A stretch of 64,000 nt of DNA from Rhodococcus sp. KRD162 (GTDB lineage: Bacteria; Actinomycetota; Actinomycetes; Mycobacteriales; Mycobacteriaceae). The DNA is taken from NCBI RefSeq assembly GCF_017168335.1, contig NZ_JABFAU010000014.1, positions 1 through 64,000 of the forward strand. Reading direction: 5' to 3'. Every line of letters begins with the position of its first letter. The stretch's first letter is position 1. This document shows positions 1 to 9,295 of the stretch, one piece after another. The notes below the pieces were generated by a model that saw only the letters and a list, made by a program, of their open reading frames with translations, was not told where the DNA came from and searched no databases. Position numbers and translations under genes: made by a program.

Positions 1-1254
1 GGCGAGCACCACGCGAAGACCGAGAACACTGGCGATGGGGAACAGCGCAGCGACCAGCCATGGGATGGCCGCACCCCAGCCCGTGTCGGGTGAGGCATCG
101 ATGACGGCACCGAGGGCGATGGATCCGATGAGGACTCCGATGCCGCCGAGCGAGGCCATGAAGCCGTAGTAGGACCCCAGTCGACGTTCGGCTGCCATCC
201 GCGGCACCAGATCCCTGGCCTGGGGCATGGCGATCATTTGTCCCAGCGCGAGCAGGAGCACGAACAGTGCGGCCGGGATCAGCCCGACCAGGCCTTCCAA
301 CTCCAAGGGACTGAAAACCGCCACCAGGACGAAAGATGCTGCCATGACGGCGAATCCGACGGGAAGCGTGATGCGCGGTGCCACATTCGCGATGCGTCGG
401 GTGATCGGCATTTGGGTCGAGACCACCAGTACCGCCGAGATCGCGAAAAACCAACCGAGCACCGTCTGCGATCCCCAGGCGCGCTCCACTTCCAGCGGCA
501 GTAGCAGATACAGCTGGTTGTAGGCCACCAGTTGGGCGCTCATCGCCACGGCGAACAGCACGAAGGTTCTGTTGCGCACCACATCGGTCCAGCCCGAGAG
601 CCACGGATCGTCGCGATGTTCGCCGGGTTCGCGCGGCAACCACACCGCGTGGGCGAGGATGACCAGGACGAAGATCGCGGCAGCGACCAGGCACGCGATG
701 CGAAAGTCGGCCAGTAGCAACATCGATCCGACGAGGGGGCCGGTGAACGAGCCGATCTGACTGCACACCGAGAGCAGCGCGAACGACTCCACCCGCGTCG
801 GCCCGCCGTCACGTTCGCTCTTGCCTGCTTCGATCGCTACGGCGGATTCGACTGCGGGAGAGAACAATGCCGCCGCAAATCCCACCAGCACGGTGGCCGC
901 CAGGACGCCGGCAAGAGAATCGAACACCGCCAATCCGAGAAATCCCAGCACTCGCAACACACAGCCGACGAGGACGACCGGTTTGATACCCCACCGATCG
1001 GCGAGGGTGCCACCGACGAAGAACAGTCCCTGCTGCGAGAAGGTCCTGATTCCGAGGACCACCCCGACGAGCGCGGCCCCGAGGCCGAGATCGCTCGTCA
1101 GATGTACGGACAGGTACGGCAACACCATGAAAAAGCCGATGTTGAAGGTCATCTGGGTGAGTACGAGCAGCCGGACGGTGGGAGTGGCCCGCCTCAGATC
1201 GACGAGAAACGACCACCGCCATCGCGTCGGCGATTCATCGGTTCTCGTGGTCAT
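1..1254 (-). CDS. MFS transporter (3' end beyond window)
   Basis: This is a polytopic major facilitator superfamily protein, read on the minus strand from an ATG at 1254 and leaving the window at position 1, so the C-terminus is missing. The N-terminal 150 residues show the usual first helices, including a hydrophobic run with NIGFFMVLPYLSVHL and a loop-2/3-like segment GGTLADRWGIKPVVLVG, typical of MFS exporters. An AGGAGG Shine-Dalgarno lies 9 nt before the ATG. The start lies inside the end of the upstream permease gene (20-bp overlap), so it is the last gene of the ABC importer operon and probably translationally coupled. Substrate is unknown. Pairing of an oligopeptide/nickel-type importer with an MFS protein resembles metallophore export/import systems, but that is inference. 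Confidence 0.85.
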   Translation of the reverse strand, partial: MTTRTDESPTRWRWSFLVDLRRATPTVRLLVLTQMTFNIGFFMVLPYLSVHLTSDLGLGAALVGVVLGIRTFSQQGLFFVGGTLADRWGIKPVVLVGCVLRVLGFLGLAVFDSLAGVLAATVLVGFAAALFSPAVESAVAIEAGKSERDGGPTRVESFALLSVCSQIGSFTGPLVGSMLLLADFRIACLVAAAIFVLVILAHAVWLPREPGEHRDDPWLSGWTDVVRNRTFVLFAVAMSAQLVAYNQLYLLLPLEVERAWGSQTVLGWFFAISAVLVVSTQMPITRRIANVAPRITLPVGFAVMAASFVLVAVFSPLELEGLVGLIPAALFVLLLALGQMIAMPQARDLVPRMAAERRLGSYYGFMASLGGIGVLIGSIALGAVIDASPDTGWGAAIPWLVAALFPIASVLGLRVVLA

Positions 1255-2998
1255 GTACTGCGTCCTCCTGCGTCGACTGTCTCGATGACGGTACCTGTCG
1301 TGCCCGCCCCGAGGTTGCCGCGGAGAGCGATACCGCGAGAACGGCGAGCGCGATCAACGATGCGAGCGGAGCAGCCGTCACCCAGGGCGCGCGTTCGACG
1401 GCGGATACCCCGTCGGACAGGATCAAGCCCCAGTCTGCCGTGGGCGGCTGCGGACCGAGACCGAGGAAACCGAGCGCCGCAAGAGCCAGTGCGACACCGG
1501 GCAGTCGAATCATGGCGTGCCGCAGTACTACCGGAAGGACGCTGGGCACGATGGAGCCGAATAGAATGCGCGCATTGCTGGCACCGAGCGTCGGCAGGAT
1601 CGAAATGTACGGCCGCGCCCGAGCCTCCTCGACGAGTGCAGCGGTGTGCGCGGCAAGCGGAGCCCACGTCACGATCAGTACGGCGACGGCGGCACCGCCC
1701 GCCGACGGTCCCCAGACGGCGGCGATGAGGATGCCGGTCACCACGGGAGGTGCCGCGTTGGTGACCTCGACCAAACCCCGCGACGCTTTCGGTGCCAGTC
1801 CCAACAGCACCCCTATGAACGTTGCCGCAACAGTCACGGCGAGGGACAACCCGATCGAGCGCAACGCACCGTCGGCGACCCTGGCCAACAGATCCCGCCC
1901 CGAGGCATCCGTGCCGAAGGGGTGAGCCAGGGAGGGGGCGGCGAACTTCTCCCGCCTCGTCACCTGCCCGTCCCGCGGAAGACCGACGAGGACGACGATC
2001 ACCAGCACCGATGCTGCGGCACTCGGCACCACCCAGCGTCGCGGTGACCGGTGGAAGACCCCGGCCGGGATCGGCATGGCCTTCTCGCGCAGTGCACTGC
2101 CCAGCAGCATGCGCCGGACGAGTTCTGCCGCGATGCCGAGGGCTGCACTGACGGCGAGCAGAAGCAGGATGTCGATCTGCAGGGCCGGTAGGTCCTGCGA
2201 TTGCGCATCACCGAGGGTGGTGCGCCCCAATCCCGGTATGGCGAAGACCTTTTCGACGGCGACCGCGCCACCGGTGATGGCCACCATGATCAGTCCGATC
2301 TGCGACGCGATGCCGGTGAGGGCTCGGCGCAACACCGCGGCGGCGATCTGCGCTCGGGTGAATCCGGCGACGGTCCACGTGGTGACCCATCCTTCGGTGA
2401 ACGTGACGGCGACGGCGTCGGCGAGCAACCGCCCGATCAACCCTCCGGCTGGAAGTCCGAGAGCAAGTGCAGGCAGCACTGCGTACTCGGGGCCGTTCCA
2501 GCCGTAGGCAGGGAACGACAGCCAGACCGCGCCGAGCACAACGAGTACCGAGGCGAGTAGGAACTCCGGCAACGAGGTGAGCGCGGCCGCGACACCGCCC
2601 GCGGTGCGCTTGGGGGTACCGCGCAATCCGGCCCGCATGCTGGGCAGCACCACCAACCCGGCCGTCAGGATCGCAACCACCATTGCGAAACCCATCAGCG
2701 TCAGCGATACCGTCAATGCGTCGAGTGCCCCGGGAAGTACCGGTTTTCCGGTGTTCCAGGACGTTCCGGGATTGCCCGACGCGATCCCGGTGAGCCAGTC
2801 CCAGAACATCCGGATCGGGCCTGCGTCGAGGCCCAGATCGCGTCGAATCGCGGCGAGGGCCTCCGGGGTCGGCTCCTGCTCGGCCGAACGAGCCCGCAGA
2901 ATGCTCAGTGCGGGATCGCGATTGGACAACCACGGCAGCATCCCGACCACGAGTACGACCCCGCAGACCGCGAGCAGACGTGAGGCGGTTGTTCGCAT
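1235..2998 (-). CDS. Fused dipeptide/nickel-type ABC transporter permease (DppB-DppC fusion)
   Basis: The 587-residue membrane protein carries two binding-protein-dependent permease domains in one chain. The N-terminal half (about 1-290) is DppB-like: its start includes the family segment EALAAIRRDLGLD, and an EAA-type loop precedes VEKVFAIPGLG. The C-terminal half (about 330-570) is DppC-like, opening with HPFGTDASGRDLLARV and ending with the FLGLGPQPP region. In most bacteria these are two genes, so a single fused permease is notable but does occur in actinobacteria. It starts 3 nt after the stop of the lipoprotein gene and overlaps the MFS gene by 20 bp. It should form the channel of the importer with the two ATPases upstream. 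Function as an ABC permease is certain from sequence; peptide, metal or metallophore as substrate is not. Confidence 0.9.
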   Translation of the reverse strand: MRTTASRLLAVCGVVLVVGMLPWLSNRDPALSILRARSAEQEPTPEALAAIRRDLGLDAGPIRMFWDWLTGIASGNPGTSWNTGKPVLPGALDALTVSLTLMGFAMVVAILTAGLVVLPSMRAGLRGTPKRTAGGVAAALTSLPEFLLASVLVVLGAVWLSFPAYGWNGPEYAVLPALALGLPAGGLIGRLLADAVAVTFTEGWVTTWTVAGFTRAQIAAAVLRRALTGIASQIGLIMVAITGGAVAVEKVFAIPGLGRTTLGDAQSQDLPALQIDILLLLAVSAALGIAAELVRRMLLGSALREKAMPIPAGVFHRSPRRWVVPSAAASVLVIVVLVGLPRDGQVTRREKFAAPSLAHPFGTDASGRDLLARVADGALRSIGLSLAVTVAATFIGVLLGLAPKASRGLVEVTNAAPPVVTGILIAAVWGPSAGGAAVAVLIVTWAPLAAHTAALVEEARARPYISILPTLGASNARILFGSIVPSVLPVVLRHAMIRLPGVALALAALGFLGLGPQPPTADWGLILSDGVSAVERAPWVTAAPLASLIALAVLAVSLSAATSGRARQVPSSRQSTQEDAVHDHENR

Positions 2999-3001
2999 CT
3001 A

Positions 3002-4504
3002 TTACTCGAAGGAGGTCTGGTTGGTGATGAGTATCCGCTCCCGTGGGTCCCGTGCGACGCCGGTGATGGCCTCGGATTCACCTTGAACGACGCGCTCGTG
3101 CAGCATCGGGATGGCGGCATCGCGTTCGAGAATCAGCTTCTCGGCGGCGAGGATCGCGGCGCGGCGCTCGTTTCCCGGCTCGGTTGCGGAGGCGCCGTCC
3201 AGAGCTGCGTCCACCTGTGGGTCGCAGAACTGGGAGATGTTGAACGACCCGTCGCAGGCGAAGTCGGAATACATGTAGGCCACCGGATCACCGGAATCGA
3301 GCACCGTTGCGCGGGAGAGGATGAAGGCATCGAATGCGCCACTGAGCGCATCGGTTTCGATGAACTGATACTCCCGCACCACCTGGTTGACGACGAAGCC
3401 CTTCGCTTCGAGTTCCTGCTGCAGCAGTACCGCGACCTCGGGGAGTTCGGCTCGGTCGGTGAAGGTGGCCAACGTGATCGTCTTGCCGGTGGCATCGCCC
3501 GCGGGGGTTTCGGTGCGTGCGGGGCGATCCGCGGCCCAGGGCAGCGCTGGTCCGAGCAGACCGTTCGCGATGTCGGCCCTGCCCTCGTAGACCTGGTCGA
3601 CCAGACGATCCTCGTCCACCGCCTCTCGGGCGACGGCGCGCATGGCCGGGTCGCTGAACACGCCGGACGCCGTGTTCAGGTACAGGGTGTTGGTGCGCGG
3701 CATCGGCACCTCGTGCACCAGCGATCGGTCGATGTTGTCGGCTTGCGAGACCGGAATGGCCTCCACCACATCGGCGGTCCCGTTGCGTAGCGCGGCAGCG
3801 CGGGCGGTTCCGTCGGGCACGAAATCGACATCGATGCCCGAGAGTTTCGCCGGTTCGCCCCAGTAGTCGTCGTTGCGATCGAGGGTGGCCCCGGAGGTGC
3901 CGTCCACGGCGGTGAGGACGAAGGGCCCGGTGCCGGTGCCGACGGGGTCGCTGCCGCCGCCGGAGTACGCCTCGGGGGCAAGGATGGACAGCTGCGGGCT
4001 CGACAGTCGCTGCGGCACCAGCGGATCGATGTCTTTGGTGGAGACGGCTACGGTGTCGTCGTCGGTGGCGGAGACGGTCAGCTCGACGCCGTCGAGGATG
4101 CGCGGTTTGGGCGCGGCCGTGGTGGCTGCGGTGAGCGCGGTGACGACTGCGGAAGCATCGAGTGGCGTCCCGTTGTGGAAGCTGACGTCGGGTCGGAGGT
4201 CGAAGCTCCAGGTGCGATCGTCGACGCGATTCCAGCCGGTGGCGAGACCGGGTTCGGCGTCGCCGAGGTCGTCGAGGGTGATCAGAGTTTCGGCTGTCGA
4301 CCAGCGTGAGAGTTTGAAGGCGTCGTCGCTGAACTGCGACAGTCCCGAGCGCGGCGGTTGCAGCATCGCCACGCGCGCGCGGTTCTCGGTGTCGCCGGAG
4401 GCCGCTCCGGAGGAGAAGCAGGCGGTGAGGGTCAATGTTCCTACTGCCGCCAGCGCGCCTAGGCGAAAGGCGTTCGTGGTCAAGATAACTCCTGTGGGTT
4501 TCAT
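3002..4504 (-). CDS. ABC transporter substrate-binding lipoprotein (SBP_bac_5 family)
   Basis: The predicted 500-residue protein is the solute-binding component of the importer. The ATG at 4504 overlaps the upstream ATPase stop as ATGA. It gives a good lipoprotein signal: a short basic N-terminus, a hydrophobic stretch and the lipobox LTAC with Cys29. The body follows the SBP_bac_5 pattern, including WSFDLRPDVSFHNGTPLDA early, which is the classical family signature, and a long C-terminal lobe. The reading frame stays open 500 nt upstream, but that part is a shadow of the ATPase gene. It acts anchored on the outer face of the membrane, delivering ligand to the fused permease. The ligand (oligopeptide, nickel or metallophore complex) cannot be read from the sequence. 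Confidence 0.9.
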   Translation of the reverse strand: MKPTGVILTTNAFRLGALAAVGTLTLTACFSSGAASGDTENRARVAMLQPPRSGLSQFSDDAFKLSRWSTAETLITLDDLGDAEPGLATGWNRVDDRTWSFDLRPDVSFHNGTPLDASAVVTALTAATTAAPKPRILDGVELTVSATDDDTVAVSTKDIDPLVPQRLSSPQLSILAPEAYSGGGSDPVGTGTGPFVLTAVDGTSGATLDRNDDYWGEPAKLSGIDVDFVPDGTARAAALRNGTADVVEAIPVSQADNIDRSLVHEVPMPRTNTLYLNTASGVFSDPAMRAVAREAVDEDRLVDQVYEGRADIANGLLGPALPWAADRPARTETPAGDATGKTITLATFTDRAELPEVAVLLQQELEAKGFVVNQVVREYQFIETDALSGAFDAFILSRATVLDSGDPVAYMYSDFACDGSFNISQFCDPQVDAALDGASATEPGNERRAAILAAEKLILERDAAIPMLHERVVQGESEAITGVARDPRERILITNQTSFE

Positions 4505-5250
4505 GCAAGCCGGGGGATGGCGTCGATCAGGTCTCGGGTGTGTTCGTGTTGTGGTTCGGTGAGAATGCCCTGAGCACTTCCGGTTTCGATGATCTTGCCG
4601 TCGTGCATCACCATGACCTCGGTGCACAGCCGCACCACCGCGGACAGGTCGTGGCTGACCATCAGAACGGCGCTCGGCAGCGCTGCCAGCACCGAGAGGA
4701 TCTGTTCTCGCAGGTCCGGGTCGAGCCCGCTGACCGGCTCGTCCGCCAGGAGATACTGCGGTTCGCACGCGAGCGCTCGGGCAATGGCGACCCGCTGATT
4801 CTGGCCGCCGGACAGTTCGGTGGGTCGACGTGCCAGGTACCGCGCGTCGAGTCCGACGGCCGTCAGTGCGGCGCTCGCCTTGGCTCGATGATCGCCGTCG
4901 ACGCCGAGCAGGCGCAACGGCGTCGCCACCGAGTCCAGCACACTGCGGCGCGGATCGAGGCTGGTCGCGGGGTCCTGCGGCACGTACTGCACCCGCCGCC
5001 GAAACCACCGCAACGAACGCGTCGAACCGGGACGCACTGTGCGCCCGTCGAGTTGGACGGTCCCGTCACTGACCTCGGTCAATGCCAACAGCACCCGCAG
5101 CAGAGTTGTCTTTCCCGAACCGGACTCACCCACCAGGCCGACGCGACCGCTCGGGGACAAGGCGACGCTCACGCCGTCCACTGCGGTTCGCGAGGAGCCG
5201 TGGAGGTCGTGACGCCGGGTGACGTTCGAGCACACGAGGCCCGCAGTCAT
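4501..5250 (-). CDS. ABC transporter ATP-binding protein (oligopeptide/nickel type, second ATPase)
   Basis: This 249-residue ATPase has a Walker A GESGSGKTT near residue 40, a Q-loop in VQYVPQDPATSLDP, the signature LSGGQNQR, and Walker B LLADEPVSGLD followed by the H-loop MVSHD. The QDP segment after the Q-loop is typical of the DppD/DppF and NikD/NikE subfamily. The start at 5250 overlaps the upstream ATPase stop (ATGA), and its stop overlaps the lipoprotein start in the same way, so translation is coupled through three genes. It pairs with the upstream ATPase to drive the fused permease. It is somewhat shorter than DppF, lacking most of the C-terminal oligopeptide extension. Confidence 0.9.
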   Translation of the reverse strand: MTAGLVCSNVTRRHDLHGSSRTAVDGVSVALSPSGRVGLVGESGSGKTTLLRVLLALTEVSDGTVQLDGRTVRPGSTRSLRWFRRRVQYVPQDPATSLDPRRSVLDSVATPLRLLGVDGDHRAKASAALTAVGLDARYLARRPTELSGGQNQRVAIARALACEPQYLLADEPVSGLDPDLREQILSVLAALPSAVLMVSHDLSAVVRLCTEVMVMHDGKIIETGSAQGILTEPQHEHTRDLIDAIPRLA

Positions 5251-5972
5251 CGCATGACCACCTGACGGAACGGATCTGCCGCCCGGGCCGCGTCGACCAT
5301 CCGTCTCGTTCGATCCGCTACGGGGTTGTCGAGCACCGTTGCGGTGGAACCGGATTCGATGATGCGGCCGGAATCGATGATCAGCAGGTGGTCGCACAGG
5401 TGCGCGGCGACGGCGATGTCGTGGGTGATGAACAGCAGCGACGCCGCCTCACGAAGCGCATCGAGCACGCGAGCCTGACTGATCACGTCCAGGGCGGTTG
5501 TCGGCTCGTCCGCGATCACCAGTGAACTCTCGCGGGCCAATGCCAATGCAATACAGACACGTTGGCGCTGACCGCCCGAGAGTTCGAGTGGATGCGAGGC
5601 CAGGATGCGGGCGGAATCTCGCAGTCCGACTCGCTCGAGCAGCGCGGGTGCGTCCGGTGTGCGCAGCTGCCGCCCGACGGTGACCATCGGATTCAGGGCC
5701 GTTGCCGAATCCTGGAAAACCATTGCCGGACGGGCTGAACGTGGACGCCGAGGTGTCGGAACTCCGGCGACCTCGTGACCGTCGACGAGGATACGGCCGG
5801 TGCAGGTGACACCCGGGGGCAGCTGCCCGACGAGGGCGGATGCGATCAGCGACTTACCCGATCCCGACGCCCCCAGCAGGCCGAGGCGTCGTCCATCAGG
5901 GATCTCGAAGCAGGCGTGATCGACGATGCGGGTGCGGCCGGCATCGATGCTGAGGTCATCGACGACGAGCAC
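5247..5972 (-). CDS. ABC transporter ATP-binding protein (oligopeptide/nickel type, first ATPase)
   Basis: This is the first gene of the importer operon. It has Walker A GASGSGKS, a Q-loop in MVFQDSATALNPMVTVG, signature LSGGQRQR, and Walker B LVIADEPTTALD with the H-loop FITHD, all of the DppD/NikD type. Two starts are possible: ATG at 5990 without a clear Shine-Dalgarno, or GTG at 5972 with AGGAG five nt upstream. The GTG is preferred, giving 241 residues, and the choice changes only six residues. A 17-bp inverted repeat lies 36 nt upstream in the region shared with the divergent metallohydrolase. The stop overlaps the next ATPase start by four bases. Role: ATP hydrolysis for import by the downstream permease. 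Confidence 0.88.
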   Translation of the reverse strand: MLVVDDLSIDAGRTRIVDHACFEIPDGRRLGLLGASGSGKSLIASALVGQLPPGVTCTGRILVDGHEVAGVPTPRRPRSARPAMVFQDSATALNPMVTVGRQLRTPDAPALLERVGLRDSARILASHPLELSGGQRQRVCIALALARESSLVIADEPTTALDVISQARVLDALREAASLLFITHDIAVAAHLCDHLLIIDSGRIIESGSTATVLDNPVADRTRRMVDAARAADPFRQVVMR

Positions 5973-6007
5973 GGAAACTCCTGAACACATAGAAAATGGC
6001 AATGACT

Positions 6008-6024
6008 TCGACAACCGTTGTCGA
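6008..6024. promoter_or_regulatory. Inverted repeat in divergent promoter region
   Basis: TCGACAA and TTGTCGA form perfect 7-bp arms around CCG. The site sits between the divergently transcribed ABC operon (start 5972) and the metallohydrolase (start 6081), where an operator would be expected. No regulator gene is adjacent, and the repeat was not matched to a known box. Confidence 0.45.
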
Positions 6025-6080
6025 TAGGACAGTAGGCGAGTCGGACAATCGGCACAACTTCGCCCCCTTAAGCTGACTGT

Positions 6081-6590
6081 GTGGGCAAGGCGAGGGATGC
6101 ACAGCGATCGGCGGTGTACGACGCCGAACACTGGGTGCGCACCATGTTCGACCGCGCCGAGGAACGCGACATCCGCGTCGTGCACGTAGCGGGCTCGCAG
6201 ATCACGCTGCCGATAGAGCGCAAATTCGCCTCGCTCGAGTCGGTCCAGCGGTATGTCGATGCAGTGCTGGCTCTGGACTGGGTCAGAGCAATGTGGCCCG
6301 ATGCAGGCCGCACGATCACCGTCCGGGCTCGGTCGGGTGCGGGCGCGGCCCACTACGAACGCGACACCGCCACCATTGCCGTGCCACTGCATCGCGGAAA
6401 CACCGCGTGGGCGTTACGCGAACTGGTGGTGTTGCACGAGCTGGCACACCACTTCGGAGACGAGGACGAGCCGCAGCACGGCGGCGCATTCGTCGATCGC
6501 TACATCACCCTCGTCGGTGAGATCGTCGGCTCCGAGGCGGCCTTCGTCCTGCGGGCCACGATGGCCGAGAGCGGCGTCCGAATCGGCTGA
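6081..6590 (+). CDS. TIGR04338-type metallohydrolase (HExxH protein)
   Basis: A small 169-residue protein starts at a GTG. It contains the zinc-metalloprotease motif HELAHHFG (HExxH) near residue 118, followed about ten residues later by QHGGAFVDRY, where His may be the third metal ligand. The overall pattern matches a small actinobacterial family annotated as TIGR04338 metallohydrolase, a hypothetical zinc hydrolase of unknown substrate. There is no signal peptide or membrane segment, so it is probably cytoplasmic. It is transcribed away from the ABC importer and towards the LLM oxidoreductase, 53 nt downstream. The HExxH motif is seen directly; family membership is from memory, and no physiological role can be assigned. 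Confidence 0.75.
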   Translation: MGKARDAQRSAVYDAEHWVRTMFDRAEERDIRVVHVAGSQITLPIERKFASLESVQRYVDAVLALDWVRAMWPDAGRTITVRARSGAGAAHYERDTATIAVPLHRGNTAWALRELVVLHELAHHFGDEDEPQHGGAFVDRYITLVGEIVGSEAAFVLRATMAESGVRIG

Positions 6591-6643
6591 CTCCGAGTGA
6601 GGTGCATCATGGGAGAGACAGCCCACACGACGAGGAGACGCGC

Positions 6644-7408
6644 ATGACCGTCAAGATCGGTGTTCAGCTTCAGCCCCAGCACGCACCCGACTACCAGTTG
6701 ATCCGTGACGCGGTGCTGCGCTCGGAGGACGCGGGCGTCGACATCGTCTTCAACTGGGACCACTTCTACCCGCTGTACGGCGATCTCGACGGTGCGCATT
6801 TCGAGTGTTGGACGATGCTCGGTGCCTGGGCCGAGCAGACCTCGAACGTCGAAATCGGTGCCCTCGTCACCGGCGGCGGCTACCGCAACCCCGACCTGCT
6901 GGCCGATATGGCGCGCACCGTCGACCACATCAGCGGCGGTCGATTGATCCTCGGAATCGGTGCCGGCTGGAACGAGAAGGACTACGAGAACTTCGGCTAC
7001 GAATTCGGCACAGCAGGTTCCCGTCTGGCATTGCTGAAAGAGAGCCTCGCCAGAATCAGGCATCGCCTCGACGTCGGCAACCCGGCACCCACCCGCGACA
7101 TCCCGATCCTCATCGGCGGAGGCGGCGAGAAGAAGACACTGAAAATGGTGGCCGAGTACGCACACATCTGGCACAGCTTCGCCGATCTCGAGGCGTTGAA
7201 GCGCAAGTCGGAGATCCTCGCCGAGCACGGCACCACCGTCGGCCGCGACGTCTCGGTCATCACCAGATCGGTCTCGTGGCCGGGGGCCGACACTGCTGCG
7301 GATTTCGTCGACGCCGGAGCCACCCTGTTCACCGTCGGCGTCAACGGCCCCGAGTACGACCTGACCGAACTGAGTCAGGCCATCGCTTGGCGGGACACAC
7401 ACAAGTAG
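6644..7408 (+). CDS. LLM-class F420-dependent oxidoreductase
   Basis: The product has 254 residues. It begins MTVKIGVQLQPQHAPDY and has the luciferase-like TIM-barrel features VFNWDHFYPLYGD, TGGGYRNPDLLADMARTVDHIS and GIGAGWNEKDYENFGYEFG, which define the F420-dependent LLM class of mycobacteria and rhodococci. The GAGGAG Shine-Dalgarno at 6632-6637 fixes the ATG at 6644; an earlier in-frame start is less likely. Members use reduced cofactor F420 (some use FMN) to reduce diverse substrates, which are unknown here. No partner gene is adjacent: the upstream metallohydrolase is 53 nt away and the downstream transporter has its own leader. Confidence 0.88.
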   Translation: MTVKIGVQLQPQHAPDYQLIRDAVLRSEDAGVDIVFNWDHFYPLYGDLDGAHFECWTMLGAWAEQTSNVEIGALVTGGGYRNPDLLADMARTVDHISGGRLILGIGAGWNEKDYENFGYEFGTAGSRLALLKESLARIRHRLDVGNPAPTRDIPILIGGGGEKKTLKMVAEYAHIWHSFADLEALKRKSEILAEHGTTVGRDVSVITRSVSWPGADTAADFVDAGATLFTVGVNGPEYDLTELSQAIAWRDTHK

Positions 7409-7485
7409 TAGCCAGTTCGATGAGCGAAACCCTTGCGTGACGGTCGTTTGGGTGAGTGGGCCCCGGTCCGCTTAGGGTTTCGTCC

Positions 7486-9294
7486 ATGGTTGCCGTACGC
7501 GCTTCACGCGCGCTCGTGGTTCTCGTTCTCGGACTGTTGATGGCTCTCACACTCGCATCGTGTGGCACGTCCTCGTCCGACGATCAGGCGTCCGCAGGTC
7601 CGACCGACCTGTGCTCACCTCCGGGAGTCGACAGCGCCTCGTCCACACCGACGAACTTCGACGCCGCCGGTGCTGCGGCAACAGAGGACAAGTACACGAC
7701 GGCGAACGTCACCCCGCTGGACCGGATCGACACGAGCACACTGGGCTTGGTGACGCCGGGGGTGCTGACCGTCGGCACCCTGTCCGACGCCCCGCCGAGC
7801 ATCTGCTTGGATGCATCCGGCCAGTACACCGGATACGACAACGAACTGTTGAAGGCAGTCGCCGCGAAACTGGGTCTGCAGATCAACTTCTCGGGCACCG
7901 AGTTCTCGGGCCTGCTCGCCCAGGTAGCCGGGCGCCGCTTCGACGTCGGATCGTCCTCGATCACGACGACGGACGAGCGCCGCAACACCGTCGGGTTCAC
8001 CAACGGTTACGACTTCGGCTACTTCTCCCTGGTGGCCACTGCCGGCGGTCCGATCACCACGTTCGAGGATCTGAACGCGAGCACCAGAATCGGCGTCGTT
8101 CAGGGCACTGTGCAGGACGACTACGTGGTGAACACCCTCGGCCTGGACCCCGTGAAATTCCCTGACTACAACACCGCGTACGCCAATCTGCGTACCGGTC
8201 AGATCGACGCATGGGTGGCTCCGTCGCAGCAGGCGGAGGGTTTGGTCAAGGCCGACGACGGGACCGCGATCACGCAGAACACGTTCTCGCTGAACAACTT
8301 CATCGGCTGGGCCGTCGCCCGCGACAATCAACCGCTGATCGACGCCCTGAATTCCGGTCTCGACGCGGTGATCGCAGACGGCACCTGGGCAAACCTGTAC
8401 TCCGACTGGGTTCCTCGCGAGTTGCCCGAGGGATTCGAGCCGGGCAGCAAGGCCGCCCCCGAGCCGACACTGCCGGACTTCGCCGCCATTGCAGCCGAGA
8501 ACGACTCGAATTCCACCGAAGCGGTTGCTCCGCAACAGAAGTCGACCCTCGCACAACTCGGCGACACGTTCTTCGACTGGTCGCTGTACAAGGCGGCCAT
8601 CCCCGACCTGCTCCGGGTGGGCCTGCCGAACACGCTGATTCTGGCATTGGCGTCGGGCATCATCGGCACTGTGCTGGGCATGTTGCTGGCCTTGGCCGGT
8701 CTGTCTCGCACGCGATGGCTACGCTGGCCCGCCCGGGTGTACACCGACATCTTCCGCGGTTTGCCCGCGGTGGTGGTCATTCTCATCATCGGGCTCGGCA
8801 TCGGTCCGGTGGTGCAGAGTGTGACCGGAGGCAATCCGTACTGGCTCGGTGCGGCGGCACTGTCGCTGCTGGCCGCGGCGTACATCGGTGAGATCTTCCG
8901 GTCCGGCATCCAGAGCGTGGAGGCCGGGCAGATGGAAGCCGCACGGGCACTGGGCTTCAGCCGTCGTCGCTCGATGAACCTCGTGGTCGTTCCCCAGGGT
9001 GTCCGACGCGTGCTGCCTGCGCTGATGAACCAGTTCATCTCACTGATCAAGGACTCGTCGTTGATCTACTTCCTCGGACTGCTCGCCACCCAGCGTGAAC
9101 TGTTCGCCGTCGGCCGAGACCTCAACGCACAGACCGGAAACCTGTCGCCACTCGTCGCGGCGGGACTGTTCTATCTCGCGTTGACCGTGCCGCTCACCCA
9201 TCTTGTGAACTACATCGACAAGCGATTGCGCACCGGTAAGGCCGAGCAAACGCTGGACCCGGTGGAGCAGGCCACCGTCGTGGAAAGAGGCTGA
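7486..9294 (+). CDS. Polar amino-acid ABC transporter, fused substrate-binding lipoprotein and permease
   Basis: The 602-residue protein joins two functions. A lipoprotein signal with lipobox LASC (Cys26) opens it. Residues about 75-300 form an SBP_bac_3 solute-binding domain, with [14 protein letters not shown], the [16 protein letters not shown] segment and a late [11 protein letters not shown]. Residues about 360-580 form a His/Glu/Gln/Arg-type permease with an EAA loop around [22 protein letters not shown]. Such fusion is known from GlnP-like transporters. ATG 7486 is preferred over an upstream GTG because it gives the correct signal peptide. The ATPase gene starts one nt after the stop, so the two form a complete importer. 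The ligand is probably a polar amino acid, not identified further. Confidence 0.9.
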   Translation: MVAVRASRALVVLVLGLLMALTLASCGTSSSDDQASAGPTDLCSPPGVDSASSTPTNFDAAGAAATEDKYTTANVTPLDRIDTSTLGLVTPGVLTVGTLSDAPPSICLDASGQYTGYDNELLKAVAAKLGLQINFSGTEFSGLLAQVAGRRFDVGSSSITTTDERRNTVGFTNGYDFGYFSLVATAGGPITTFEDLNASTRIGVVQGTVQDDYVVNTLGLDPVKFPDYNTAYANLRTGQIDAWVAPSQQAEGLVKADDGTAITQNTFSLNNFIGWAVARDNQPLIDALNSGLDAVIADGTWANLYSDWVPRELPEGFEPGSKAAPEPTLPDFAAIAAENDSNSTEAVAPQQKSTLAQLGDTFFDWSLYKAAIPDLLRVGLPNTLILALASGIIGTVLGMLLALAGLSRTRWLRWPARVYTDIFRGLPAVVVILIIGLGIGPVVQSVTGGNPYWLGAAALSLLAAAYIGEIFRSGIQSVEAGQMEAARALGFSRRRSMNLVVVPQGVRRVLPALMNQFISLIKDSSLIYFLGLLATQRELFAVGRDLNAQTGNLSPLVAAGLFYLALTVPLTHLVNYIDKRLRTGKAEQTLDPVEQATVVERG

Positions 9295-9295
9295 C

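Noticed and set aside
1240..5000. Many long plus-strand frames across the ABC operon
   Set aside because: They are shadows caused by GC-rich codon bias; they lack family motifs, and the minus-strand genes carry clear domains.
4505..5008. N-terminal extension of the lipoprotein frame
   Set aside because: It overlaps the ATPase gene in another frame, is arginine-rich and would destroy the lipoprotein signal.
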